This document shows, one piece after another, positions 1-11,300 of a stretch of DNA of 64,000 nucleotides. Numbering within the stretch: position 1 is the first letter of the stretch; each line of letters starts with the position of its first letter. A program made the translations under genes and the position numbers. The notes below the pieces were generated by a model, which saw only the letters and a program-made list of their open reading frames with translations, ran no database searches and was not told the DNA's origin. This DNA is from Cephalotus follicularis (lineage: Eukaryota; Streptophyta; Magnoliopsida; Oxalidales; Cephalotaceae), in the NCBI GenBank assembly GCA_001972305.1, contig BDDD01000358.1, positions 1-64,000 on the forward strand. Direction: 5' to 3'.

Positions 1-1607
1 AATTTTGATGGGTGTCGTTAGGCCGAATCAAAATTACCCTAATCTAACAATTTAGCAAGTAGAAGTAGGGATTGTTCCCACGAAGAGCTGAAAGGAAATG
101 CTATAAAAATAAACCTAGAATGCCACTAAACAAAAATAACAAATACTAAATTAAATTAATCTAAGTTAGCAATGCAAATAAATAAATTGAAAAGATGATT
201 GATTTTGAATCAAACTAATTTAATGAAAAACTAAACAATTCAAATTAAATATCTAACGTAAACTAACAAAATAAATAAATAAAAATAATAATAATATGAA
301 ACAGCAATCCCGTAGATGTGAGAATCCCCGCATGTATATATATATTCAAATTAATAGCACAAGTTTCAGTTTAGCGCAGAAATTTACCGAATTAACTTAG
401 GTACAATCTATCATGTCAAACCTTGATACTCTCAAAAAGTTGATTGGTTAAAGACTGTATTTGATTAACACAGCAAACTAGTGATTTTGCCTAGGTACAA
501 CCTATCCTGTCAAAACTTGATACTCTCAAAAGGTTGATTGGTTAAAAGATGTCATTGGTTCAATCACATAGAAAAATATTGCATGTCATTAACACAAATT
601 TTGTATATTAAAAATTATTCTCATAAATGTTGTCACTACATTAACAAGAAAAATTGTCTCACAAACATGCAATTAAACTTGAAACCAAAATTGAAATATA
701 TATATAACATGGGTTCATCTCCATCTAGGGATTAAAAATACTTAGCCGGACATGACGATGGAGGCAACAATAATCTTCAATAAATTCTTCCTCTCCTCCA
801 TTGCGGCGCCGTGCTACTGCGTTTTTTTTTTTTTTGCGTCGCAGCTCTCTCGTCTGTCTCAATTTTGCTAAGCTTCTTCTTTTCTTTGTTTCATGCAGTA
901 TATATATATATGCCTAGCCGACAAAAGAAACCTAATTTAATTAAAAACGATTGTATTAGGCGCATGGGCATTGGCAGATGGCGTTAATGTCTCTTGTATG
1001 AATGCATGAGATGCTTGGCGTGTATTGGGCTGATTGGCTGCTGCGTTGCATGTATGGGCTTATTTGAATTGCGGCGCATGATGTGGAGACAAGGCTGAAG
1101 ATGTATTGCATGCATGGAGGCGTCTGATTGGTTGCTGGGCTGATGTATGCATGGAGCTTTGTCATGCATATATGGCGCACATGAATGAAGATCGGCAGAA
1201 TTGAAATTGGAATGCATGGGCTAATGGCATGGCGACACGTGGCGTGTTGGTGGCTTCAAATAATTCAACATTTGTTTTTCTTGTGATATCTTTTCGTCGG
1301 ATCTTCAAAATGAGTCAGCCCAAGAACGAAAAGTGCTCCAAATAATTTTATGAACAAAATGAGCCCAATATTCAATATCTTCCGAGCCTTAAATCTTGAC
1401 TTATCTCGTTTAAGTGGGTTCACTCTTTAACCGATCATTGACTTCAAACCACTTTAACTCGAAAAGTAGCGTTTTAGCTTTATTTTCTCTCATCCCGTAA
1501 TAATTAAATAATACCTGAAAATCAAATAAACACCACCACAGTAGTCTATTCCAAGCATAAAAATATAATAAATAAATCATTAAAATCACACATTTTTATG
1601 CTTATCA
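1..1607 (-). repeat. Unassigned repeat-like DNA, possibly an LTR fragment cut by the window edge
   Basis: No gene is visible. Read on the minus strand, the block begins near 1607 with TGATAAGCAT, a TG start typical of LTRs, and runs to the window edge, where an AATTTTGAT/ATCAAAATT inverted pair (about 1-35) lies beside a GGGATTGTTCCCACGAAG stretch. Short open frames around 956-1217 come from GCATG-rich sequence and have no protein-like composition. The LTR reading is inference; the other end lies outside the window. Confidence 0.25.
398..548. repeat. Direct repeat of about 56 bp, two copies
   Basis: TAGGTACAAYCTATCMTGTC and the following bases to TTGATTGGTTAAA occur at 398-453 and again at 492-548, 94 bp apart, with only a few substitutions. 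The short open frame starting at 538 begins inside the second copy and is not convincing as a gene. Confidence 0.7.
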
Positions 1608-3032
1608 GTAGACAAGTGGCATATGGAGTTCATTAATTCAACGACTGTATGGTTTTACATAAACCAATGATGATTGAGGAGATCCTCCATATTGTGCTCG
1701 AATTGAGTCCACGATCATTTGCTGAAGCTGTTGAGCGGTAAGAGAAGCAATGGACAGGTTAGTGGTGTCTTGGAAAGTATTTTGCACCTCGTTCTATCAT
1801 GCTCCACTTGTTTTTGTTGTTCCAGAGGGTTCTGAACGTCTATGACATTTTTTCTAGGTGGTTTCACATTTTTCAGAATGCTTTCACCAGTTGGATTGGA
1901 TGTTGAATTTCCAAGAAAGACATGAGAGTCACAATTTGGGTATCCTCTTCTTCCACGGACTTTATCAATTTCTTGATGGCAAATGCTATTTGTTGAAGTT
2001 AATCATCTGAAGTAGTAGCTTCCATAACCATCACAGGCATGGCAGAGTCAGATGATGAAGATGAATAATCATCCCACTTCTTGGAAGGAGAGATCATGAA
2101 ATAAGTTCCAAGCTCAAATTCTTCACTAGAATAGGTGTCCGAGAAAGAGCTTTCTGTCTCATCCTTGGACCTTGTGGTAGAATGAGGACTTGATTTTTTT
2201 CTGAAAGAGGTCATCTTGGAAGAGGTCTTTCTTCCATCTCTTGGAGCTTTTCATCGACTAGAATCGTGATTTCTTTGTTTTTCATGCTTTCTAAGTTGAT
2301 AGAAACCTGATTTTTGACTCAGAATATGAGAGGTAGAAAATGTCTCACCGGGTGTGCTAGAAATTTATAGACAACAAAATCTCAAGTGTTATTAACAAAC
2401 ACGAAAAATAATGCGAATTACAAAGTATTTATACAAAAGAGTAGTGAATTCTCTACGTGTGTTTATCACGTACATTCTTTTGATTAACGAGTCTCTTTGA
2501 TGGAGACAAGGGCTTCCGGCTTGATCTTCAAAACTTGAATTTAATCTTATACCATGCTTTTTGCTTGTTAGGCCTGAAGATATAGACAACTAATGCCTTG
2601 CAAGAATTTAAGACTTTGGAGTTTTGCTACTTTACTTGATGGAATTTGAGAGCTTTTTGCTTGAAATTTGGTAAATAATTTTTCATTCTTCCTAGTTTTT
2701 TGTGAAACCTTAGCCTATTTATAGGCATGGAGTTAGGAGTTTATCTATATCGTTGAGAAAGTGAAATAGTGGATGACTAATGGTGATATTGGATACGAGT
2801 TGTAGAATTAACCATTTGGGTGTAGGTTATTTAATTTAGATTGGGCTTTTTATTAAAATAAAATATGACCAAGAAGAATTTAAAATAGGAAGTCCCAACT
2901 TATTCATTAAGTAATTAATACTTTTTTCAAAGTCTACACTAGTCTTCCAAGTTTTCGATTTTCCTTTGATATTGCAAAGTAAAAATGAAACTAGTTAAAT
3001 TTTTAAATCAAACTCTTAGATTTAAATCCATA
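1608..3032. other. Intergenic DNA with a small Ser/Asp-rich minus-strand frame
   Basis: The only notable open frame is minus-strand 1999-2214 (71 codons), rich in Ser, Asp and Glu. The frame continues downstream for about 20 codons of mixed helix-like residues before more stops. It could be the remnant of a retroelement or integrated-virus ORF, but no diagnostic motif is present, so I do not assign it. The stretch 2330-2960 (TATTTATAGGCATGG near 2720) resembles an LTR or promoter remnant. Confidence 0.2.
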
Positions 3033-3037
3033 CTTCT

Positions 3038-3661
3038 TGTTGATGCAGAAATCTCTCCCACAACAGTACCCCACGTGTAGGGGCTTGATTTGTATTTAGG
3101 GAATGCGTGAATCTGTCCGAGAAAGGGGGTCGATGATCCCTGCACAAGCAAGAGAATGGAGAAGGGTCCAGGAGGTTATTCTCCCGGGGGCACTCCGAAG
3201 CTTAAGTCAGTTGTTGTACAGAGAGTAATGGGTTCTTTGTATGCTAGAAGAAGAGAAAAATGGCTGACCTTTGTATTGTGTTTCATTCTTGTATTTATAG
3301 GGTTCCTTGTGATTGATGAGGGTCCCATCCGGAGTGGCTGCCCCTAGGGGGGGAACGTCAGAGGCCCTGACATTTTCCTTGGACTCCTCCCCCTTTAGTG
3401 TGCGTAGCCGCATGCCCATTAATGAATGGGAGGGATTTGGTGGCTTGTCAGCCTCTTTCCTCACACTGATGTGATGGAGGACTATCCCATCAGTGTGGCT
3501 GCGCGGGCGTGCGGCCTCCCACCCTCTGTAGCGTGTCAGATTGCTCAGAGGAGACCTTTCCCTTAATTGGTGACAGGACCCATAGGTCAGACAATCATTC
3601 CTTTGGGGGACAGCTGGCGTCCCCCCCCCCCGGGACACGTGTCAGTGGGTTCAAAACGAAT
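3038..3661 (-). repeat. 3' LTR of element 1 (left)
   Basis: The copy starts TGTTGATGC and runs to AAAACGAAT at 3661. It keeps the middle section (about 3277-3634) missing from the right LTR, including the TATTTATAGGG stretch near 3292. Its last dozen or so bases, present in the right and solo LTRs as a tract ending CCATATCA, are missing. It passes straight into CCCTGGTCC, which matches the sequence next to the polypurine tract in element 2, so a small deletion removed the LTR end and part of the polypurine tract. Confidence 0.9.
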
Positions 3662-3697
3662 CCCTGGTCCTGCTTCTCTGGGCGTGCCAGAGGAGGG

Positions 3698-4195
3698 GGA
3701 ACATAGTCGAAGGCACGGCTCCTCCCGGGCTGACGCGTTGAGCGCACCTGGGTAGACCAGGTGAAGGGTAGAGACTAGGCCGCGGGCTCCTCCCGGGCTG
3801 ACGCGTTGAGCATGCCTGGGCAGACCAGGTGAAGGATAGAGACTGGGCCGCGGGCTCCCCCCGGGCTGAGGCGTTGAGCGCGCCTGGGCAGACCAGGTGA
3901 AGGGTAGAGACTAGGCCGCGGGCTCCTCCCGGGCTGACGCGTTGAGCGTGCCTGGGCATACCAGGTGAAGGATAGAGACTGGGCCGCGGGCTCCTCCCAG
4001 GCTGACGCGTTGAGCGCGCCTGGGCAGACCAGGTGAAGGGTAGAGACTAGGCCGCGGGCTCCTCCCGAGCTGACGCGTTGAGCGTGCCTGGGCATACCAG
4101 GTGAAGGATAGAGACTAGGCCGCGGGCTCCTCCCGGGCTGACGCGTTGAGCGTGCCTGGGCAGACCAGGTGAAGGGTAGAGGCAGGGCCGAGGGC
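3698..4195. repeat. 68-bp minisatellite, about seven copies, inside element 1
   Basis: The core GCTGACGCGTTGAGCG recurs at about 3729, 3797, 3865, 3933, 4001, 4069 and 4137, a strict 68-bp period. Each unit continues with CCTGGGCAGACCAGGTGAAG and a GTAGAGACTAGGCCGCGGG stretch. Because 68 is not a multiple of three and copies differ by scattered substitutions, the open frames across the array are not coding repeats. It lies between the 3' LTR and the promoter of the opposite-strand gene. Confidence 0.95.
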
Positions 4196-4345
4196 CCCTC
4201 CCTAGGTTCATGTGTTGGGTGAACTAGGTCTACACCTAGCGAACTAACTCAACCGTCAAACGCAGTAGGGTGTAACAAGTGTCACCTCGAGCCACTCCCC
4301 ATCACTTAATATCCATCATTGCTCCATAAATTTCCTTTACCCGCC

Positions 4346-4450
4346 TGACGCCTCGATCTTCGTGCACGTCCCTTTGGGACCTTAAACGTTTGACGTTTCG
4401 ATACGCGCGCGTGCCATCCCACCATCCTTTAAAGCGTGACGCTTCGATTC
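4346..4450 (+). promoter_or_regulatory. Three spaced TGACG-YYTCGAT motifs upstream of the antisense gene
   Basis: TGACGCCTCGAT, TGACGTTTCGAT and TGACGCTTCGAT start at 4346, 4391 and 4437, spaced 45 and 46 bp, each followed by a GCACGTCC-like or CGCGTGCC-like stretch. TGACG is the core bound by plant TGA-type bZIP factors. Placement about 110-200 bp before the TATA-like box suggests an upstream activating region; this is inference. Confidence 0.45.
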
Positions 4451-4547
4451 TTGCGCACGTCCCCTCGTTAACCACCCCTGACCTGGTAGGAGGATATCCA
4501 CCCTTGATGGATTCTGGGATCTACGGCCCAGATGCGCTCTAGGGGCC

Positions 4548-4555
4548 TTTAAATA
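4548..4555 (+). promoter_or_regulatory. TATA-like box of the element 1 antisense gene
   Basis: TTTAAATA lies about 175 bp before the first plausible ATG (4724), after GC-rich sequence and before a pyrimidine-rich leader. A GT donor-like site (AAG/GTGAGC near 4678) may mark a 5'-UTR intron; element 2 has a similar site. Confidence 0.5.
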
Positions 4556-4723
4556 CCCCTTTCTTCCCTAAAGGGACTCTTTACGCATCCTTAATCCCTA
4601 AAAGCCTTAGAGAGAAAGAAAAAGCTTCAGATCCCCAAAAACTCCTACTTTCTTCCTCTCTCAAACGCAAGAAACAAGGTGAGCTTATCTTCGTTCATCT
4701 TTTCTCCCCGTTTGAATCTTCCT

Positions 4724-7223
4724 ATGACCACCTCATCTTCTTCGTCCTCTATCTCTGGCAACCTAATGGCGAGAACAAAGCAGACGAGGAGGCCCGTTCG
4801 AGGCCCTGAAGCGATCGCCCGTGCGTCTGAAGGGGTTACGGTGGCGGTCCGGCCCCTGGATATGGAGGTGGAGATAGGGGCCTCTGCCGCCGGGAACTCC
4901 AACGTTGAGGCCACTGGGGCCGAGGTCCAGGTTTTCCTGGCCGATTTTGAAGAGTCCTCCATGCGCCCACCAAAACTAGCGCAGCTGGCCAAGGAGTATG
5001 CCATCCCTGGCAGGCTGGATTTGGAGATTCCAGTTGACCCCCGGGTCGCCACTGTGAGCCGGCCGGGGCACTTCGTGGTGTTCCAAGATGCCCTGGAACA
5101 TGGACTTAGGCTCCCACTGCATCCGTTCGCCATCTCCGTCCTCAGGCACTACCAGATCCACCCTTCCATGCTGCAGGCTCAGTCCTAGGGGTTCATCATG
5201 GGCTTCCTAGTGCGGTGCATGGAAGAGGGGGTGGCCCCTACCGTCGGTTTGTTCAAGGAGCTCCATAGTGTGGCCCCTACTCCCAAGAAGCGTGGCTTCC
5301 ATTTTAAGTCACGTTTGGGCCGCCCCCTGCTGCTGGCCGAGAATAACAAGTCCATCAAGCGCTGGAGGGAAAAATATTTTTTGCTCAAGAACCTCCCGGG
5401 CTTCACACCGTGCCTTTGGGCAGACTCCCTGGACATCGGGCGGTTGAACCAGAGGTCATATCTGACCAGGGAGGAGGCCGAGGGCTCGAGGAGGCTCTCG
5501 GCCCTGGGGTCGGAGGACGTTCTGAAGGTCGTGTCCGAGGACCGCCTGCAGAGGCATGGGCTGAGCATGTCCGTGGGCCGCCGGGTCAGTCTGGAGTTGG
5601 AGACCGGGGAAGGGGCCCAGGGGGCGCAAAGAGAGAGAGAGGACAAGGCAGTCAAGGGGGAGCTTCCCCCTCCGCGGCCCTGCAGGGAGAGAGCCGTACT
5701 ATGCTTCTCCTAGGACTAGTTTGTTTTTGTGAGTGTGCTAACTTTTTCTGTGTCTAACTGTTTCTCTCTTTGCTTGTGCAGAAATGGCCCGATCAAATTC
5801 TGCCTTGGAACTGCTGAGGGCCGGGCGCGAGCAGGGCCGCTCGGAAGACCCAGAGGCGCAAAGGAAGGATGCCGAGAGGAGGCGGAGGGCCCTGGAGAAG
5901 ACGCGCCGGGCAGTGGAGGAGGAGCGCGCCGCTGAGGCCACTCGCGAGGCTGAGGCCAGGTCCGCTGAGGGGGCCGTGGAGGTCCGAGGGGATCCGGGCG
6001 CCTCCGTGAGGGACCCTATGTCGGACGAGGAGCTGGGGCGCCCCACGAAGAGGCCACTGACAGATACGGGGAAGGCTCCCGCGGTCGAGGCTGAACAACG
6101 CCTGTGCGACCCCGACCACCCCTACCCTGCCGTAGAGCTTGCACAGGTCAGGGACATCCTGGGGGAGCTCGGGAGAGCGGGCGTGTGCTTGAGGACGCCG
6201 GGGGTGGCTGTAGAGCTGGGCAGGGCGCCCATGTTTCCTCATGAGGTTGGGATGAGGGCGGAGTGGACGGTTGGTCAGCTCTAGACTAGCTTCTTCCAAA
6301 GCTGCGAGCGGGTAAGCCTTCCTATCTCCAACCTTGTCCGTTTTGACATTAAAGTTTCCTGTACTGCTCCTATTGACATGTTTACCTTTTCATAGGCTAT
6401 GATCAACAGCCATCTCCTGATGGAAAGGACCGACCAGGAGTCCAGCTTGAATGAGCAGCTGGGGGCCGAGAACGCCGAGCTAAGGAGGTCCCTGGCTGCG
6501 GCTCGCGCACAATTGGAGGAGGTGCTGGGGGCCCAGGAAAGGGTGGCGGCCGAGAAGGAGGAGGCCGTTCAGGAGGCCCAGAGGGAAAGGGAGCTCAAGA
6601 TTGCAATGACCGAGCGGGCGATTGGGCTCGACTCCCGGATCGATGCCTTGACCGCCCAGTTGGCTAAGTGTCAAGAGCTTGGGGACGCCCGGGCCAGGGC
6701 CGCTGCAGAGAGGGTCGTCCTTGACTTCAAGGCCTCGGCCGAGTACCGGGATGCGATGGACCAGGCTGTGGAGTTATACAAAGCTTCCGAGGACTTCAAC
6801 CGCGAGGTCCTGCAGAAGTCCTCAGCCAATTTTCGCAGGGGGTACTACACCTGTCGAAACATGGTGGAGTGCTTCCCAGACCTCCCGCTGGAATCCTTCT
6901 TTTGCGGCCCCGCCGTTGCCGAGTACGACTTTATCCCGGAGGGGATCGAGGAGGCCGAGGACGAGGCCTTTAGGGCCTTCGACGAGGAGCAGAGCCAAGC
7001 TCAAGATGCCCCCTGGTCGCCCAACGGTCATGATATCGTTCCCTTCGATGCCTCTGCCGAGGTGGCCTTCGACGCTGCGCCCCTCTCTCGGATCATAGCC
7101 GAGGAGCCCGCCCCGGCGCAGGCGGCCGGGAGTGACCCAGCTCCTCCTCCTGGCGAGCACCCTTACGATCCTCCTCCTCCTCCTCCCGCGGAAGAGGATG
7201 CCCCTCCCCCGCCCCCCCGGTAG
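4724..7223 (+). pseudogene. Antisense extra ORF of element 1 (putative gypsy-type transposon domain protein)
   Basis: This gene runs opposite to gag-pol and is spliced. Exon 1 starts at 4724; exon 2 is about 5782-6311 (acceptor GTGCAG, donor GTAAGC); exon 3 is 6396-7223 (acceptor CATAG). Exons 2 and 3 are in phase; the exon 1 donor is not clear. Exon 1 encodes the globular region that plant databases call a putative gypsy-type transposon domain (Pfam PF04195 by my recognition), with GHFVVFQDALEHGLRLPLHP and SIKRWREKYFLLKNLPGFTP. Exons 2-3 are charged, coiled-coil-like, ending in a proline-rich tail. In-frame TAG codons at 5186-5188 (Trp in element 2) and 6282-6284 break it. An AATAAA lies at 7314. 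Its function is unknown; it belongs to the element, not the host. Confidence 0.8.
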
Positions 7224-7313
7224 TGGATATACCCTCGGGGGACGAGGCCTAGGCTAGCTCTTTTTGTTTTTGCCTTGTAATTTTTTCTTTAATACTGTAA
7301 TCTTCCAATTATC

Positions 7314-7319
7314 AATAAA
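7314..7319 (+). terminator. Poly(A) signal of the element 1 antisense gene
   Basis: AATAAA occurs 90 bp after the stop codon, following T-rich and TGTAA-containing sequence typical of plant 3' ends. Confidence 0.55.
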
Positions 7320-7369
7320 ATGAAGTGTTTTCTTTCATTTGACTTGTCTTTACTTTTTGCATTGTGGGC

Positions 7370-8377
7370 CTGATGTATGTTTACAACCCCCTTGGGGATT
7401 TTATACACTGGATCCTCTGACTTCCCGTAGAAGCAGAGTAACTTAATAAAAATGTTACCATAAACCCTCTTGTATCCCTGGACTTTGCCCTCGGCTAGTC
7501 CCTTGCCTTATGTGCTTTGAGCTTTGTGGGTATACGTACACCAATAATTTCCTTAGAAATTTTAACTTAACCCAAACCATCAATCCTTCCCAGTTGAGAG
7601 CACTTAAGTAACTATAACTCAGTCTTCAAACAACTTTATCATACTCATAGGTTGAGCTCTTGGTCTGCTCGGACAAGTTCCTATGGGTTTGTCGAGGAGA
7701 GTGTCGTCTGACCTATTAGGTTTTAGGACAGGTCGGCTGGGCTTTCAGTCCACTTAGGGACACTTGTATTAAAGTGCTCAGTCCGACGAGCTTGATCGTT
7801 GCGAGTTCTCATGGGTTCGCCTTTCAAGTCACGACTTTAGGTCTGGTCGGACAAGTTCCTATGGGGTTGTCGACCGGGGGGTGCTCCCTAGGGAGTCTTG
7901 TACCTTCCTTTGAAGCCTTCGCGTGCTCCCCGGGGGGAGGCTTTTTGTTGGGTCCGTCCCCTGGGGGCATACGCCCTGAAGGGGATGGGCGGGGCGCCCG
8001 GGCCGGCTCGGGGTTCTTAGGAAGAAGAGGGAGTTTGCCGTAGTTTTAGGCACGCTTCCGACCCCGGACCAGCCTGGCCCCTGGAGGGATTTTGTCCCTT
8101 GCGCCTTGGTGGGACCCTTGGCTACGTAACCGGGGTGGAATGATGGCCCCTTAGCGTAGGTTGATCATTTGGGGGAAGCTGGGGTGGTTCCCCTTGCTTA
8201 ACGTTGTTGGGAGGTCTTTGTAATGTTTCCCTGGTAGGGAGGTCTCGTTAATCGGCGGCTGTTCAGAGGTTTAAGGACATGAACATTGGACCTCCGGGCC
8301 CTTGCAAACTTGGAACTATCTTGAATGAAATTTTTGTCAAAAAGTTTTATTTCCACTTTGAGTTCGTGTACATTTAA
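7370..8377. other. Non-coding spacer between the antisense gene and pol, with a block conserved in element 2
   Basis: No protein-like frame is convincing here. Degenerate repeats (CCTTGGGGATTTT near 7391, CCTTAGAAATTTT near 7550) resemble those in the element 2 spacer. The part at about 7650-7870 matches 51822-52032 of element 2 very closely, including TCGGACAAGTTCCTATGGG, which occurs twice within the block. Confidence 0.7.
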
Positions 8378-11300
8378 CTATTGGTAATATTTTCTCAGAT
8401 GCTCGGCATTCCAAGATCTGGCAATCTCCCTCCCCCCTAGAGTTTCAAGTTTGAATGTTCCGGGTCGGAGTATTCTGGTGATCTTGTATGGCCCTTCCCA
8501 GGCAGGGGCTAGCTTCCCTCTCGTCCCGGTGGAGTCTGAGACTGCGGAGTTACGCAGGACCAGGTCCCCCTGCCGTAGTGGTCTGGGGTTTACCCTTTTG
8601 TTGTAGTAACGGCTCACCCTCTGCTGGTAGGCTGCGACTCTGATGGCGGCCTTGTCTCTGAGTTCTCCTACTAGGTCGAGAAGGCACCTGAGCCCCTCTT
8701 CATTATTCTGTTCTGTGAAGTGGACAACCCTTGGCGATTGGACACCAATTTCCACCGGTATCATGGCCTCCGCCCCGAAGCAAAGACTGAAAGGGGACTC
8801 CCCCGTGGTTGTCCGGGGAGTAGTCCTATATGCCCACAAAACGCTTGGTAGCTCCTCAGTCCATCTTCCTTTGCTGTCCTCCAGGCGCTTCTTCAGGCCC
8901 GAAATGATTTCTCTGTTTATTACCTCTGCTTGGCCATTGTATTGAGGGTAGGAAACTGAGGCGGGTCTATGCTCTATTCTCCATTCTTGGCAAAAGTCAC
9001 TGAAGGCCTAACAGTCAAACTGTTTCCCATTATCTAAAACTATGATCCTGGGGACTCCGAATATGCAAATGATGGACTTCCACACGAAACTTTCCGTGTT
9101 CTTCTCTGTGATGGTGGCCAGGGGCTCCGCCTCTACCCACTTGGTGAAATAATCTACTGCCACGATAAGGAATTTCCTCTGGCCCGTGGCCATTGGAAGT
9201 GGCCCTACGAAATCCATCCCCCATTGTGCGAAGGGCCATGGGGCCGTTATGGATGTCAAGGGTTGGGAAGGTCTTCTGCTTATGTTCGCATTCCTCTGAC
9301 ACTTGTCGCATCTTCTTACTAGGTCGACGGCATCTTGGTGCAGGGTAGGCCAATAGTAGCCTTGCCTCACCAGCTTGTGGGACAACGTCCTGCCCCCAGT
9401 ATGGTTGCCACATACTCCTTCGTGGACCTCCCTTAGAGCGTAATCAGCCTCTTGCGGAGCCAGGCACCTCAGTCAGGGAAATGAAAAAGATCTTTTGTAA
9501 AGGATCCCCCCACGGAGTTGAAATCTGTTTGCTCTGTACACCAGTTTCCTTGCCTCCGCGGGGTCTTCGGGCAAGATTTCGTCCCTCAGCCAATATATAA
9601 AGGGGGTCATCCAGTTCGGCTCCTGTGGTATGTCCACGTCCATCACATCTGCTTCAGAGATGGTTGGCCTGTCCAGGTAGTGTATCATCACGGTTTGGTT
9701 CCTTTCCAGCTCCCCCGCAGTGGCCAGTTTGGATAGCTGGTCTGCTCGGGCGTTTTCCGCCCTGGGTATCTTCGTAACACTGAGGACTTCGAAAGCAGGC
9801 TTCAAACTCTGGAAGTGTGATAAGTATTTCACCATCGAATCCTCTCGGGGCTCGTATTCTCCGCTGGCCAGACCAACCACTAGCTGGGAGTCGCTGGAGA
9901 CCCCCATCCTCCGCACCTCCAGGTGCTTTGCTATTGTCAGCCCAGCTATAAGGGCTTCCCACTCAGCTTCGTTGTTTGTGGCCTTGAAACCAAACCTCAG
10001 GGCATACTCCAACGTCCACCCACTTGGACTCACCAGGAGCACCCCTGCACCACTGCACGTGAGGCAGGAGGAGCCGTCCACAGATAATCTCCAGGTCTCC
10101 CTCTCGCTCTCGGAGGGGTTCTCCTCCATACACTCCGTGGGTGTATTATCTCCAACAAAGTCAGCCAAGATCTGTGACTTGATCGCCGGTCTGGCTTCGA
10201 ACTTCACATCATACTCGCCCAGCTCGACCGACCACTTAACTAGTCTGCCCGAGGTGTCAGGCTTCGCAAGGACTTGCCTGAGCGGCTGGTCGGTCAAAAC
10301 CCCGATTGCATGAGCTTGAAAGTACGGCCTCAACTTCAGGGCTGCAATGATCAGAGCATAGGCGAACTTCTCCACCTCCGGATACCTCCCCTCGGCGTCG
10401 TTTAACGCCTTGCTCACATAATACACCGGCCTCTGGACTTGGTCTTCCTCTCTGACCAGCACGGCACTTACTGCGCCTGGTGCGGCCGCAAGGTACAAAT
10501 ACAAACTTTCCCCATCCTTAGGCTTTGAGACCAGGGGCGGGGCGGCCAGGTATTCCTTCAACTTGTCGAAAGCTTCTTGGCATTCGTTTGACCAGGAGAA
10601 CCCCTTGGGGTCCCTCAGCACCCTGAAGAATGGGAGACATCTCTCTGCTGACATCGAGACGAACCGGCTCAGGGCCGCTATCCTCCCGCTCAGCTTTTGT
10701 ACATCCCTGATGGTTTGGGGGGGCCTTAGATCTTGAACCGCCGAGATCTTCTCCGGGTTGGCCTCTATTCCTCTGTCCGAGACCATGAACCCCAGGAACT
10801 TTCCCGAGGAGACCCCAAAAGTGCACTTAGAGGGGTTGAGTTTTATTTGGTATCTTCTTAGCACCTCGAACGTCTCTCCCAGGTCTTTGATGTGGCGGCT
10901 CCCGCCTGGGGTTTTGACGAGCATGTTATCAACATAAACCTCCATGTTTCTCCCAATCTGGGGCTCGAAAATCTTATTGACCAGTCATTGGTAGGTGGCC
11001 CCCGCGTTCTTCAAACCGAAGGGCATGACCCTGTAACAATACATCCCCCGGTCGGTGATAAAAGCTGTTTTTTCTTCGTCGGGCTCATGCATAAGGATCT
11101 GATTGTACCCTGAGTAAGCATCCAGGAAGCTCAGCGTTCTGTAGCCCGAGGTCACGTCCACCAGCTGGTCTATCTTTGGAAGGAGGGAGTGGTCCTTAGG
11201 GCAGGCCTTATTGAGGTCCGTGAAGTCTATGCACATTCTCCACTTGCCGTTCGCCTTTTTGACTAAGACGGGGTTCGCCAGCCAGTCGGAGTAATGCAGC

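Noticed and set aside
956..1217. Two overlapping minus-strand frames rich in His and Met
   Set aside because: They arise from repeated GCATG/TGCAT sequence and have no family resemblance.
1999..2214. Ser/Asp-rich 71-codon frame as part of an integrated virus or gag gene
   Set aside because: No diagnostic motif such as a zinc knuckle, movement-protein or RT motif is present nearby; composition alone is not enough.
3651..4095. Minus-strand frames across the 68-bp repeats that look like a repeated Cys/Pro protein
   Set aside because: The unit length is not a multiple of three, the frame changes from unit to unit, and the array is non-coding DNA of the retroelement.
4645..6299. Long minus-strand frames opposite the antisense gene of element 1
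   Set aside because: They are shadows of the GC-rich coding frame, which has the recognisable domain.
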